DNA from: Clostridiales bacterium
Lineage (GTDB): Bacteria > Bacillota > Clostridia > Peptostreptococcales > Anaerovoracaceae
Assembly (NCBI GenBank): GCA_012511395.1
Contig: JAAZGD010000125.1
Span: 1 to 14,443, forward strand
Reading direction: 5' to 3'
Length of the DNA stretch: 14,443 nucleotides
Position 1 is the first letter of the stretch. Each line of letters starts with the position of its first letter. A model generated the notes under the pieces. The model searched no databases, was not told where the DNA came from, and was given only the letters and a program-made list of their open reading frames with translations. Position numbers and translations under genes: made by a program. Below, piece after piece: positions 1 to 9,145 of the stretch.

Positions 1-186
1 ATAATAACCTTCTCTCTAACCCTTCGTTAAATCCAGGCAATAAAATAGTGTCTGTTTAAACTGCAATATATTGTCTAGTTTGTCGAACCCCCTCTTTGCC
101 ACTATTATGAACAGCACTTGTCCTTTAGTCAAGGTCTTACCATGCCGTGAATCTTTCCTTACTGTTTTACGGAACATCTTTTGCCA
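1..186. other. Stretch downstream of putP with no gene recognised
   Basis: I see no supported gene here. A minus-strand frame runs through it, but it begins inside the putP stop and terminator, has no ribosome binding site, and does not resemble a family I can name. Its basic, aromatic-rich end could be the tail of a decayed transposase, but this is only an impression. I cannot tell whether another gene lies to the left of the window. Confidence 0.4.
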
Positions 187-222
187 ATTAAAAAAGAGGC
201 TTCCTGAGAGGAAGCCCCTCTT
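187..222 (-). terminator. Intrinsic terminator after putP
   Basis: Read on the minus strand, this is a GC-rich hairpin (AAGAGGGGCTTCCT, loop CTC, AGGAAGCCTCTT, with a two-base bulge) running straight into TTTTTT. It starts 8 bases after the putP stop codon. It is the only T-tract hairpin I found downstream of any gene in the leftward cluster, so it probably ends that whole transcript. Confidence 0.88.
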
Positions 223-230
223 GGTAATCA

Positions 231-1703
231 TTAATTGAATTTCGTAGTTTTTACAGAGTCAAACTCTTTCATTATTTCTTCATCGGGTTTAGTGAGAAGG
301 CTCACTGCTACAATCACTATGGAACCTATTAAAAATCCGGGGATAATTTCATATATATTGAAGATCCCACCAGAAGAATAGAACCATACAACGTCTGTAA
401 TTCCCCCTGCCAGCATTCCGGCAATAGCACCTTGCCTTGTCATTCTTCTAAAGAAGAGCGAGAAGAGAATGAGAGGGCCAAAGGCGGACCCAAAGCCTCC
501 CCAGGCAGAGGCTACTAAGCCAAAGACTGAGCTTTGAGGATTGAAGGCTATTACCATGGCAAAAACTGCAATGAGAACTACTGTAAGTCTTGAGATCCAA
601 ACAAGCCTGTGATCCTTTTCATCTATTTTAAATAGAGTTGCAAACAAGTCTTTTGAAACAGATGATGCGGAAACTAAAAGCTGTGATGATGCAGTACTCA
701 TTATAGCAGCTAATATAGCTGTAATTAAGATTCCTGCTATTACAGGGTTAAACATATGAGTCAGCATATTCATAAACACAGTTTCAGGGTCAGCTAAATC
801 CGGCAACATTGCTTTACCAATAATACCTACCAGTATAGCTCCGCCCAAGGTCATGGTTACCCATACCATAGCTATTACCCTTGATTTTCTTATGGCATCA
901 GGGGATTGAATCCCCATAAATCTTACGAGGATATGGGGCTGCCCGAAGTAGCCCAATCCCCAGCCCAGGCTTGATGCCAACAGCATATGGTTGACTTTTC
1001 CGTTAAGCTCAGGTAAGAATCCCAAGGTTTCAGGCGTAAGCTGTGAAAGCCTTACTGACACCTCTGCCCATCCTCCCATGCTGGAAGCGGCTGCTATAGG
1101 CACTATTATAAGTGCGAAAAACATAATAGTTCCTTGAATAGTATCTGTCCAGCATACTGCTGTAAATCCACCAAGAGCCGTATAGGCTAGTATGATTGCG
1201 GCACCTATAATCATGCCTACTACGTAGTTCATGCCGAAGATTGTGGAAAAGAGTTTTCCTCCTGCCGCAAACTGGGCACTGGTATAGACTAAGAAAAAGA
1301 TTACGATATAGATAGCTGATATGGACCTTAAAATATGCTTATTGTCCCTGAACCTCTTTTCAAAGAAATCAGGAATCGTCAAAGCGTCGCTTGCCACTTG
1401 AGTGTAGGCTCTAAGTCTTTTTGCCACAAAGAGCCAGTTGAGATATGTTCCTATCCAAAGGCCTATGGCTGTCCATATAGCTTCCGATGTTCCTGTGTAA
1501 AGAATATAGGCGGTGCCCGGGAGTCCCAGGAGCAACCACCCTGACATATCCGATGCCTGTGCCGACATGGCGGCAACCCAGCTGTTAAGCTTTCTGCCTC
1601 CTAAAATGTAGTCCGAGATGTTGGAGGTTCTGCTATAAAAACGAAAACCTATGTACACCATTAAGCCAAGATAAATGGCGAAAATTATTCCTATGGTTGC
1701 CAA
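231..1703 (-). CDS. putP: Sodium/proline symporter (PutP, SSS family)
   Basis: This inner-membrane transporter of the solute:sodium symporter family most likely brings in L-proline with Na+. The protein has 490 residues (E. coli PutP has 502) and is hydrophobic throughout, consistent with about 13 membrane helices. The family motif SDMSGWLLLGLPG lies at residues 51-63; its Asp52 and Ser54 match the Asp55/Ser57 pair needed for Na+ and proline in E. coli PutP. The STASSQLLVSAS segment in the C-terminal half corresponds to the second Na+-site helix. The start is TTG, chosen because an AAAGGAGGA ribosome binding site lies 7 bases upstream and contains the serS stop codon, so translation is probably coupled to serS. 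It is the last gene of the leftward cluster. In Clostridia, imported proline can feed Stickland fermentation or act as an osmolyte. Substrate is assigned from family resemblance only. Confidence 0.92.
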   Translation of the reverse strand: MATIGIIFAIYLGLMVYIGFRFYSRTSNISDYILGGRKLNSWVAAMSAQASDMSGWLLLGLPGTAYILYTGTSEAIWTAIGLWIGTYLNWLFVAKRLRAYTQVASDALTIPDFFEKRFRDNKHILRSISAIYIVIFFLVYTSAQFAAGGKLFSTIFGMNYVVGMIIGAAIILAYTALGGFTAVCWTDTIQGTIMFFALIIVPIAAASSMGGWAEVSVRLSQLTPETLGFLPELNGKVNHMLLASSLGWGLGYFGQPHILVRFMGIQSPDAIRKSRVIAMVWVTMTLGGAILVGIIGKAMLPDLADPETVFMNMLTHMFNPVIAGILITAILAAIMSTASSQLLVSASSVSKDLFATLFKIDEKDHRLVWISRLTVVLIAVFAMVIAFNPQSSVFGLVASAWGGFGSAFGPLILFSLFFRRMTRQGAIAGMLAGGITDVVWFYSSGGIFNIYEIIPGFLIGSIVIVAVSLLTKPDEEIMKEFDSVKTTKFN

Positions 1704-1717
1704 ACTGTAATCCTCCT

Positions 1718-2989
1718 TTATACTATTTTATCTGTTCCCATATATGCTCTTAAAACCTCAGGCACAGTTACAGTGCCGTCTTCTTCCTGAAAGTTTTCTA
1801 AAATTGCCGCTACAGTTCTCCCCACCGCAAGGCCTGAACCATTAAGGGTATGAACGAATTCCGGCTTTCCACCATCTTCCTTTCTATACCTAATATTTGC
1901 TCTTCTTGCTTGGAAGCTCTCAAAGTTTGAGCAGGAGGAAATCTCCACATACCTTCCGTAGCTTGGCATCCAAACTTCAATGTCATATGTCATGGCTGAA
2001 GAGAAGCCTAAATCACCTGTTGAAAGAATTACTACTCTGTAGGGAAGGCCCAGCCTTATGAGGACCTCTTCCGCTGCTTTAGTAAGACTTTCAAGCTCAT
2101 CATAGGAGTCTTCCGGCTTTGAAAATTTTACAAGCTCTACTTTATTAAACTGATGCTGCCTTATTAAGCCTCTCGTATCCCTTCCTGCAGAGCCTGCCTC
2201 TTTTCTGAAGCAGGGCGTGTAAGCTGTGTAATATATAGGGAGGTCCTTTTCTGCTAACATTTCATCTGCCAGTAAATTTGTTACAGGAACTTCAGCTGTA
2301 GGTACTAAGAAGAAATCCTTTGAAGGAAGATGAAACATATCATCTTCAAACTTTGGAAGCTGACCTGTACCTGTCATAGCATTTCTATTCACCATGAAAG
2401 GAGGCAGAATCTCTGTAAAGCCATGTTCTTCTGTGTGAAGGTTCAACATGAAGTTTACTAAACTTCTTTCAAGTCTTGCACCTAAACCCTTATAGACTGT
2501 AAATCTTGCGCCTGCAATCTTTGATGCTCTTTCAAAGTCAAGGATGTCAAGATCAGCTCCCACATCCCAGTGAGGCTTAGGTTCAAAGCTAAACTTTTTT
2601 GGTTCTCCCCATTTTCTAACTTCAACATTTGCGCTGTCATCTTTTCCAACTGGCACTCTTTTTTGGGGAGTGTTGGGAATGTTCAAGAGAACATTTCTAA
2701 TCTCATCTTCTATTTTAGATACTTCATTATCCAGTCCCTTTATCCTTTCAGACATAGCCTTTAGTTCGTCCATTAAAGCTGAAGTATCTTTACCTTCTTT
2801 CTTAAGAACAGGAATCCTTTTGGAGGCTTTACCCTGTTCATGCTTCATAGCCTCCACTTCCGAAAGAAGAGCTCTCCTCTTTTCATCAAGAGGCGGCACT
2901 AAACTTAAACCAAAGTCTCCTGCTTGCCTTGACTCAATTTGTTCTTTTATTATTTCATAGTCTTCTCTGATTCTTTTAATATCCAGCAT
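1718..2989 (-). CDS. serS: Seryl-tRNA synthetase
   Basis: This cytoplasmic class II aminoacyl-tRNA synthetase charges tRNA-Ser (and tRNA-Sec where present) with serine. At 423 residues it has normal length. The N-terminal part (about residues 30-105) is the charged helical arm that grips the long variable arm of tRNA-Ser. The catalytic domain follows, with the serine-binding TAEVP at 231-235, class II motif 2 at 261-281 (FRKEAGSAGRDTRGLIRQHQ) and motif 3 at 384-398 (GSGLAVGRTVAAILE). It starts at ATG 2989, with GAGGTGAT as ribosome binding site overlapping the glnA stop codon; the gap to glnA is 10 bases. In many Firmicutes serS has its own T-box leader; here there is no room for one, so it must be read from an upstream promoter or one inside glnA. 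It looks intact. Confidence 0.97.
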   Translation of the reverse strand: MLDIKRIREDYEIIKEQIESRQAGDFGLSLVPPLDEKRRALLSEVEAMKHEQGKASKRIPVLKKEGKDTSALMDELKAMSERIKGLDNEVSKIEDEIRNVLLNIPNTPQKRVPVGKDDSANVEVRKWGEPKKFSFEPKPHWDVGADLDILDFERASKIAGARFTVYKGLGARLERSLVNFMLNLHTEEHGFTEILPPFMVNRNAMTGTGQLPKFEDDMFHLPSKDFFLVPTAEVPVTNLLADEMLAEKDLPIYYTAYTPCFRKEAGSAGRDTRGLIRQHQFNKVELVKFSKPEDSYDELESLTKAAEEVLIRLGLPYRVVILSTGDLGFSSAMTYDIEVWMPSYGRYVEISSCSNFESFQARRANIRYRKEDGGKPEFVHTLNGSGLAVGRTVAAILENFQEEDGTVTVPEVLRAYMGTDKIV

Positions 2990-2999
2990 TTTACTTTAA

Positions 3000-4922
3000 T
3001 CACCTCGAAAACAGATTCTTCTTATATATGATATATACTTCCACTAGTCTTTCCTCCACAGCTTGCATTTCTATCTGCAGGTTGCTGGCAGTTTCATAGT
3101 CCTTGTTTTTTAGAGCTTCCTTTATTCTTGTTAAAAGACACATATCGCTTAAAGTGTCCTGGCCAAGATAAACCCTCATCTCCTGGATCTCTTTCCACTT
3201 GGCAATATCAAAATCTACACAGTCATCATCGTCATGAAGCTTCTTGCAATCTCTCACAAGATCCATTACTTCAGGTATGATTCTGTTATACAGTTCTTTT
3301 TCCCATGTCTGAAGGAGGGCTTGTCTGTATGAATCCAGTGTGGCTTCAGGCATTACATCATCCAGCATGAACACCTTTAGCTTATCAGGGAATTTATCAA
3401 AGGCCTGTAAATTTTCCCAGACAGTCCTTGGCACAAAGCCGTAAAGCCTTTCTCTTTCTTCATGAGTATATTCATCAAACAAATCCCGTTCGCTTCTGTA
3501 CTCTCTGTTCTTCTCAAGATAAAAGTCTTTGTCACCATAAGCCTTGCTCAATGAGGCTTCCAGCTCTTTGGAAGTTTTTTTGTTTTCAAGAGCAGCTTTA
3601 ATTCCATCCAGCATTGCCATATAGGAAGAAGCTGCAACAAGGTAAGTGTTACTCTTTGGATTAGGGGCTCTAAGCTCAAACCTTGTAGCGAGGGGATTTC
3701 TTAAATCCCTGACTAAACCAATTAAAACTGTTCTGTTTCTGGAAGGCTTCTTTGCACTGTGGCCTAAGGAACAGACTGTACATACGGGAGCCTCAAAACC
3801 CGGTTTAAGCCTGTTAAAAGCATCGTTTGAAGAGCTTATAAAAGGATTTATCACCTCATAGTTTTTAAGTATTCCCATCATGGCACCGTAGCCGATAGGA
3901 GTTAAAAAGTCCTCCTCAGGTTTTATGGGTGAAAATAGATTAATTATTTCTCCATCTTTTAATCTTGCGGCAATTCCCATATGGGTATGTTTTCCTGAAC
4001 CTATTACTCCTTCAATAGGCTTTGCCATAAAGGTTACTTCAAGTCCGTGAAGGGTGAACACATCCTTTATCACATATTTCACCTGGTTCTCATTGTCACA
4101 AGACTGTAAAGCGTTTGAATAGCGCCAGTCAATTTCCAACTGCTCCATTATGTGGTCATAGTTTCCCGTATTGCCAAGCTTTGCTTTGACGCCTCCTACT
4201 TCCTTGTGGCCCATTTCCGTTTCAAAACCGTATCTGTCAAGGATCATTATGGACCTTTCAAGAGCAGTTCTTACAGGCCCTATGGTTCTCTTCCAATACT
4301 GTTCTTTCATGGATTGAGCAGTTGTCAACTGCTCCCTGTCAGCTTTATCATCAGGCGTTTTAACCCAAAACTCCAGCTCCGTAGCACAGGTAAGCTCAAA
4401 GGATTCAATATCTTCAATAGAAGAAATCCCTGTGGATTCAAGAACATAAGGATACTTTTTAATCAACTCTCTAAGCTCCATATTGAAATTTTCCACAGTA
4501 TCTCTAAGTATGACTCTGGAGCCTACATCTGACGTATCATTATGAACAAGAAAGGATGGTATCCTTAATGTACCTATGGGAAGGCCTGTCTTGTAATCCT
4601 TATTTATGTAGTTATGGTCCACATACCAGTTCACATCCAGATCAGGCACTATATCAACCTTCGCATTGTGAAGATCTGCAATACCGGGAAGATGAACACT
4701 GGATCCGTCAGTTTGAACTCCTGAGGCAAGAACCTTTTCTATATCCTTAATAAAAGCGGCCACAGGTATCTTTTCATCTGTATCGTGACCTCCAATATCC
4801 ACTCCTACAAGGGAAACAAATTTAATCTCGGGATGATTTTTTAAAATGGTAATTATGTCCTCCCGAGTATGATTCTCTTTTGGGATTTTATACAGCATTT
4901 TATCAAAATCATATTCCAGCAT
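3000..4922 (-). CDS. glnA: Glutamine synthetase, long clostridial form with C-terminal extension
   Basis: Probably makes glutamine from glutamate, ammonia and ATP in the cytoplasm. The GSI-like core contains TDGSSVHLPG (71-80), TELEFW (181-186), GHKEVGG (238-244), GSGKHTHMG (308-316, ATP/ammonia site), RLKPGFEAP (371-379), RNRTVLI (395-401) and RFELRAPNP (414-422). At 640 residues it is much longer than ordinary GSI (about 440-470) and shorter than GSIII (about 700). The extra length is mostly a charged helical C-terminus (about 450-640). The canonical HEVxxGQxE metal motif is replaced by HKEVGGVKAK, so one Glu ligand seems displaced or missing. The Tyr adenylylation motif is not visible. From memory, similar proteins of about 630 residues occur across Clostridia. 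It starts at ATG 4922 with AGAAGGAG 8 bases upstream. Family assignment is firm; the exact activity is inferred. Confidence 0.85.
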   Translation of the reverse strand: MLEYDFDKMLYKIPKENHTREDIITILKNHPEIKFVSLVGVDIGGHDTDEKIPVAAFIKDIEKVLASGVQTDGSSVHLPGIADLHNAKVDIVPDLDVNWYVDHNYINKDYKTGLPIGTLRIPSFLVHNDTSDVGSRVILRDTVENFNMELRELIKKYPYVLESTGISSIEDIESFELTCATELEFWVKTPDDKADREQLTTAQSMKEQYWKRTIGPVRTALERSIMILDRYGFETEMGHKEVGGVKAKLGNTGNYDHIMEQLEIDWRYSNALQSCDNENQVKYVIKDVFTLHGLEVTFMAKPIEGVIGSGKHTHMGIAARLKDGEIINLFSPIKPEEDFLTPIGYGAMMGILKNYEVINPFISSSNDAFNRLKPGFEAPVCTVCSLGHSAKKPSRNRTVLIGLVRDLRNPLATRFELRAPNPKSNTYLVAASSYMAMLDGIKAALENKKTSKELEASLSKAYGDKDFYLEKNREYRSERDLFDEYTHEERERLYGFVPRTVWENLQAFDKFPDKLKVFMLDDVMPEATLDSYRQALLQTWEKELYNRIIPEVMDLVRDCKKLHDDDDCVDFDIAKWKEIQEMRVYLGQDTLSDMCLLTRIKEALKNKDYETASNLQIEMQAVEERLVEVYIIYKKNLFSR

Positions 4923-4950
4923 TTATAATACTCCTTCTTTTCATAAATCA

Positions 4951-4973
4951 GCGGGCACAGCCCTTGTGCCCGC
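4951..4973 (-). other. GC-rich hairpin between the UPF0182 gene and glnA
   Basis: A perfect 9-bp inverted repeat (GCGGGCACA, five-base loop, TGTGCCCGC) sits in the 78-base gap between the UPF0182 stop and the glnA start. It is not followed by a T-tract on the minus strand (the next bases are TGATTTATG), so it does not fit a standard intrinsic terminator. It may reduce read-through, mark an RNA processing site, or protect the 3' end of the upstream message. No promoter is evident between it and glnA. Confidence 0.6.
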
Positions 4974-5000
4974 CATCACATTAATTCTTAAGCAAAACTC

Positions 5001-7904
5001 TTACTCTTCAATCAACACCGATTCAGGTATTTCAGAATAGGAGTCTCTTCCTGCCAGGCTTTCCAGAGTGGTCAGATAATTTTCAAGTCTTTGCATGTGT
5101 GTTCCATAATCTGCCCATCTTCCTTCTTTTTGTGCAGCTAAAGCATCTTCATATGCCTTTGCAGCTTTTTCAATCAAGGATTGAATTGAAGTATCCTGAC
5201 CGTTGCCGTTTACATCTCCAGGAATTCCAGGTTTTTCTTCCTCTGCTCCAAAGAGAGATTCAAGGGCTTTTGATAAAGTTGCTTCATAAGCTATCTTATC
5301 ACCGTAAGCTACGATAACTCTCTTAACCTCAGGCAGTGAAGAGTTAACAGCTTCCAGGTAAACAGGCTCTACATAGAGAAGGCTTTCTTCAATAGGTATG
5401 ATGAACAAGTTTCCTCTTGAGTAGTTTGAGCCTGAAGAGTTCCATAATGAAAACTCTTTTGAAATCTCAGGATGCTGGTCAATCTGTGCTTCAATCTGCA
5501 TAGGTCCATATATGATTCTGTCTTTAGGCAGTTGATAAAGCACAAGCTTTCCATAATCTGCTCCATCATTTCTTGCAACAAGCAGAGCCATCATGTTCCT
5601 CTTATCCTTTGGAGTGTAGGCAATGGTGTTTACAAATTCTGCCTTCTCTTCACCAGGCAGCTTGAAGATATAGTAAGTAGGTGTAACTACTACTTCCTGT
5701 GTGCCAACGATTTCTCTTGCCACATCCCAGATATCCTCACCTTGATAGAATACTCTTACATCCTTCATATGGTATCTTGTGTAAACATTAGCTTGAATGT
5801 TCAGCATCGTGTTTGGATACCTAATATGCTTTCTTACACCTTCAGGCATTTGATCAAAGGATTTAAACAAAGCTGGATAAATGCTCATAAATGTATTGGC
5901 AATAGGATCCTGGTCATCTACAAGGTAATATGTTGTGGTTCCGTTATAGGCATCTATCACTATTTTAACTGAGTTTCTAACGTAGTTAATATCAGTGCCT
6001 TCTGTATATGGCTCAGAATATGGATACTTGTTGCTCGATGTGTAAGCATCGATTATCCAGTACAGATTCCCGTCGATAGATGCAATATAGGGGTCATTTT
6101 CGTAGGACAGATAAGGCATTATTGTCTTAACTCTGGTGAGCACATTTCTATTGATGAGAATCTTTGAATCAGAATTAATGTTTGTGGAAACAAGAAGCTT
6201 AAGGCTTCTTTCCCTAATGGCAAACAATGTTCTGTTTAAGATGTTCATCTTGATTCCCGCATCACCCTCATACATGGAGTATACGTTTTCATCACCTCTT
6301 GGGTAATCGAATTCCTCTTCATCAGTATTTACCAGGATATAGTTTCTGGTCATCTCGCCGAAGTAAATCTCCGGCCTTTTGATTTGAATTTCAGGAACTC
6401 TTGAAACAGGAGGTACGCTGTCAATCAACATGTCAGGCTGTCCTGATTCAGTTACCTTATCTACCCTTGATAAAGTAATACCGTAGCCGTGAGTATACTT
6501 TATATGCTGGTTAAGCCAGGTTTCACTTATAAGTGTTTCATCAATTTCACGGGCCGACAAGAAGGTTTGGGTGTACTCCCCGTCAATAACGTATCTGTCT
6601 ATATCTACATCATTAAAGTTATAGTAAAGACGAATACTCTGAGTCTGGTTATAGAACTTCTTTGCAGGCTCGTAGTCGTTGATTCTGATATTTGAAATAG
6701 TTTCCTGGTTGTTTGCTATATCTTCCTTCGTAAGATTCTTAGTAGCAGCGAAAGGTTTGATGTCTACACTGTCAAGAGCATATGCAAACTGAGTGTAGGC
6801 TATGTTGTATTCAAGGTACTGCCTTTCCTTGTTTATCTCGTCAGGAGATACAACGAAGTTTTGAACTAAAGTTGCAGCGCCCATTCCTACAGCACCTACT
6901 ATTACCATTATTACAGGAAGCAGCAATACTGTTTTAAACTTTCTCTTGGATACGCCTATTGCAAAGGTTACTGCCGAAGCAAGAGAAAGCACCATCAGAA
7001 TTCTATACATCCATAAAGTTACATTTACATCGGCAAACCCTGCTCCAAACACTACTCCAAGAGTGGAATAAAGGAGCCCAAACTGCTTTAAGAAGAAATT
7101 CACTGCCAGCATTACAAAGAAAATAATACCAAGTATAATGAGCTCCTTCTGAGCAATGCTTAAAAGCTGTTTGAAGTTATCATCGTCAAACTGCCTTTTT
7201 GGCTTCCTCTGGCTTCTGATATTCCCGCCTCTTTGAAATTGCTTGCCCATATTGCCGAACAAGTCATCAAAGCCGAATCCAAACCCCTTCTTAGCATGAA
7301 CATTTTCACCGCTCTCAAAAGTGTCCTCATCTGTCTCTTCATAAACTGTTTCATAAATCTGAGGCGTTCTCATAGAAAGAAGTACAGAGTAATACAACAC
7401 GCTTACAATAACGTATCCTATTACAAGGCCTATGATAAGAGTATTCAGCTGCTCAATAAGTGCCAGCTTAAATACATAAAAAGACACATCAAAATTAAAC
7501 AGAGGGTCTGAAATATTGAAATCTGTTGAATTTGTAAACTTTAAAGCTTCAAACCACAATGTTCTTGCTGCAAACACTGCCACCAGTGCACCGAAGACTA
7601 TGGATATGAGAAATGTAATCTGACCAAGACGTTTCTCATTTACTTCCTCAGTAGACTCCACCTTCTTGTAATATCCCCGCTTTAAAAGCTTCAGGAACAG
7701 GAAGGTAATAACTGACAGTGCTATAAATAGCGGTATTCCTATTTCCAGTTGAGTAACCAGCTTTTTAAAGAATACACTCAGATATCCCAGCTCATTAAAC
7801 CATAAAAGGTCAGTAATAAAGCCGATGAGCAAAACTATGAGCCCCAGTATTATTACTGCTAGCAGCAGGATTCCTTTTAATCCCCATTTCTTTTTCTGTT
7901 TCAA
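5001..7904 (-). CDS. UPF0182 family large membrane protein
   Basis: This is a member of the UPF0182 (COG1615) family, a widespread bacterial membrane protein whose function is unknown to me. Its 967 residues fit the family. Seven membrane helices can be seen at about 8-33, 52-74, 95-114, 151-175, 253-273, 296-318 and 324-346; the remaining 600 residues form a large domain predicted to lie outside the membrane. Family-typical segments are clear near the C-terminus: GPMQIEAQIDQHPEIS, SLWNSSGSNYSRGNLFIIPI and LPEVKRVIVAYGDKIAYEAT. Between helices 4 and 5 a loop (about 180-245) is acidic, then Gly/Phe-rich, then basic. A short GDVNGNGQ linker precedes the helical tail. The start is TTG at 7904, chosen for the GGAGGAG site 6-7 bases upstream. 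It follows the zinc-ribbon gene by 34 bases and is probably co-transcribed with it. Confidence 0.93.
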   Translation of the reverse strand: MKQKKKWGLKGILLLAVIILGLIVLLIGFITDLLWFNELGYLSVFFKKLVTQLEIGIPLFIALSVITFLFLKLLKRGYYKKVESTEEVNEKRLGQITFLISIVFGALVAVFAARTLWFEALKFTNSTDFNISDPLFNFDVSFYVFKLALIEQLNTLIIGLVIGYVIVSVLYYSVLLSMRTPQIYETVYEETDEDTFESGENVHAKKGFGFGFDDLFGNMGKQFQRGGNIRSQRKPKRQFDDDNFKQLLSIAQKELIILGIIFFVMLAVNFFLKQFGLLYSTLGVVFGAGFADVNVTLWMYRILMVLSLASAVTFAIGVSKRKFKTVLLLPVIMVIVGAVGMGAATLVQNFVVSPDEINKERQYLEYNIAYTQFAYALDSVDIKPFAATKNLTKEDIANNQETISNIRINDYEPAKKFYNQTQSIRLYYNFNDVDIDRYVIDGEYTQTFLSAREIDETLISETWLNQHIKYTHGYGITLSRVDKVTESGQPDMLIDSVPPVSRVPEIQIKRPEIYFGEMTRNYILVNTDEEEFDYPRGDENVYSMYEGDAGIKMNILNRTLFAIRERSLKLLVSTNINSDSKILINRNVLTRVKTIMPYLSYENDPYIASIDGNLYWIIDAYTSSNKYPYSEPYTEGTDINYVRNSVKIVIDAYNGTTTYYLVDDQDPIANTFMSIYPALFKSFDQMPEGVRKHIRYPNTMLNIQANVYTRYHMKDVRVFYQGEDIWDVAREIVGTQEVVVTPTYYIFKLPGEEKAEFVNTIAYTPKDKRNMMALLVARNDGADYGKLVLYQLPKDRIIYGPMQIEAQIDQHPEISKEFSLWNSSGSNYSRGNLFIIPIEESLLYVEPVYLEAVNSSLPEVKRVIVAYGDKIAYEATLSKALESLFGAEEEKPGIPGDVNGNGQDTSIQSLIEKAAKAYEDALAAQKEGRWADYGTHMQRLENYLTTLESLAGRDSYSEIPESVLIEE

Positions 7905-7938
7905 ATTAATCTCCTCCGTAAAATATTTGTTATAAGTC

Positions 7939-9129
7939 CTACTTCTTTAAAATGTTATCTTCCACAAAATGTTGGATCTCCGTCAGTACCTCGTTCACCT
8001 TATTTGTCACTTCTGTTTCAGGGGCAAAATATCGTAAACCCAGTATACTGCCTTCGATAATCAATACCACAATGATGATTGCAATAAACAGTTTCCCGAT
8101 GAAACTGCCCTTTTTCTCAGGTTCCTCGTAGAAATATCCACCGTCAATATACTCTTCTTCCCCGTACTCCGCTTCTTTTTCCACTGCTTCATAAGTGCTT
8201 GCCACCTTTTGGGGGATGGAGCTTATGGGAATAGGTGCGGTATCTGTATCCCATAATCTTGAAAGTTTCTCATCCACATCAGGCTCTGATGGACTTTCCA
8301 CGAAGATTTCCTCTTCCTCTTTCTCCTCTTCTATTATGGGTGTCGGCGCTATGAACTCCTCTTTTACTTCCGTTTTTTCTTCCTTTCTTAAACTCTGGGG
8401 TAAAATGGTTGGAGCTATAATTGCCTTATCTCTGACTACATACTGAGTTTTGGTTATTTCAAAATCGTCTTTAACAGGTTCTTCTTCCGTCTCTGTCACT
8501 ATTATCTTTTCAATAAGCTGTGTTTTCTCCGCTTCCGGGATTTCCCTGTGGAAAAGATCCTTTTGCAGTTCTTTAGTATCAAACTTGGGCTCACCCTTTA
8601 CAACTTCTCCATCCCAGTAATCAAAGGGCTTAAAGGGAGCCTCCATCTCTCTTTGTACTTCTGATTCTCTTAAGTGCTTTTCAGGGTCAAAAGCAAACTC
8701 CTGGTTAATTTTTAAGTATTCTTTATCTAAAAGCTTTTGGAATTCTTCACGGCTTTTATTATATGTGTGGAATTTATTCTCAGAGAATGTTTTCTCAGGC
8801 TCATACCTTACAGGGTCGGGCTCAGGCTCCTGATCCCATCGGAAATTTATATCTTCTGTCACAGGCTTTTCAGATCCCGGAAACTGGTGAACATTCCAGA
8901 CGAAGTCATCTTCTCCCGGGCTCTTAGCTTTCTTAACCGACTCTCTTGCTTCCTTTAATCTCTCTTCATACAAGGGGTCCCGGAATAAAGATTCTCTTCC
9001 GCTCCTGTCAAAAACAACTTCTTCAGGAGGCTTTTGCTTTTCAGCTAAAGGAGTGCTGACTTTATGCCCGCACTGGCTACAAAAGATATCTGTTTCTTTC
9101 AGGACATGTCCGCAGTTACTGCAATACAT
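7939..9129 (-). CDS. Zinc-ribbon protein with a C-terminal membrane helix
   Basis: The function is not known to me. The N-terminus carries a compact zinc ribbon with Cys3, Cys6, Cys17 and Cys20 (CSNCGHVLKETDIFCSQC). A long, strongly charged and Glu-rich middle (about 30-335) is probably largely disordered; it has many EEE/EKEEEE runs and scattered aromatic-proline patches. One membrane helix lies at about 343-367, followed by a 30-residue amphipathic tail. The expected topology is ribbon and acidic region in the cytoplasm with the tail outside. At 396 residues it is much longer than a bare zinc ribbon. It starts at ATG 9129 with AAGGAGG well placed. It lies between the coiled-coil gene (16-base gap) and the UPF0182 gene (34-base gap), suggesting it is a partner or scaffold for the UPF0182 protein. 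Zinc binding is inferred from the cysteines only. Confidence 0.85.
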   Translation of the reverse strand: MYCSNCGHVLKETDIFCSQCGHKVSTPLAEKQKPPEEVVFDRSGRESLFRDPLYEERLKEARESVKKAKSPGEDDFVWNVHQFPGSEKPVTEDINFRWDQEPEPDPVRYEPEKTFSENKFHTYNKSREEFQKLLDKEYLKINQEFAFDPEKHLRESEVQREMEAPFKPFDYWDGEVVKGEPKFDTKELQKDLFHREIPEAEKTQLIEKIIVTETEEEPVKDDFEITKTQYVVRDKAIIAPTILPQSLRKEEKTEVKEEFIAPTPIIEEEKEEEEIFVESPSEPDVDEKLSRLWDTDTAPIPISSIPQKVASTYEAVEKEAEYGEEEYIDGGYFYEEPEKKGSFIGKLFIAIIIVVLIIEGSILGLRYFAPETEVTNKVNEVLTEIQHFVEDNILKK

Positions 9130-9145
9130 AGGATTTTCCTCCTTG

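Noticed and set aside
16..231. 71-codon minus-strand ORF downstream of putP
   Set aside because: It begins at the putP stop, runs through the putP terminator, has no ribosome binding site and no recognisable family. A faint resemblance of its end to a transposase tail is too weak to report as an element.
1335..1544. Plus-strand and other overlapping ORFs inside putP, serS, glnA, the UPF0182 gene and others
   Set aside because: They are antisense or off-frame shadows of clearly conserved genes, without ribosome binding sites or family resemblance.
5017..5220. Dockerin-like DVNGNG motif at the UPF0182 C-terminus
   Set aside because: Only a single short GDVNGNGQ linker is present, without the duplicated calcium-binding repeats of a dockerin.
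7160..7354. Off-frame minus-strand ORF in the loop region of the UPF0182 gene
   Set aside because: The UPF0182 frame is continuous and family-like on both sides, so there is no frameshift and this frame is a shadow.
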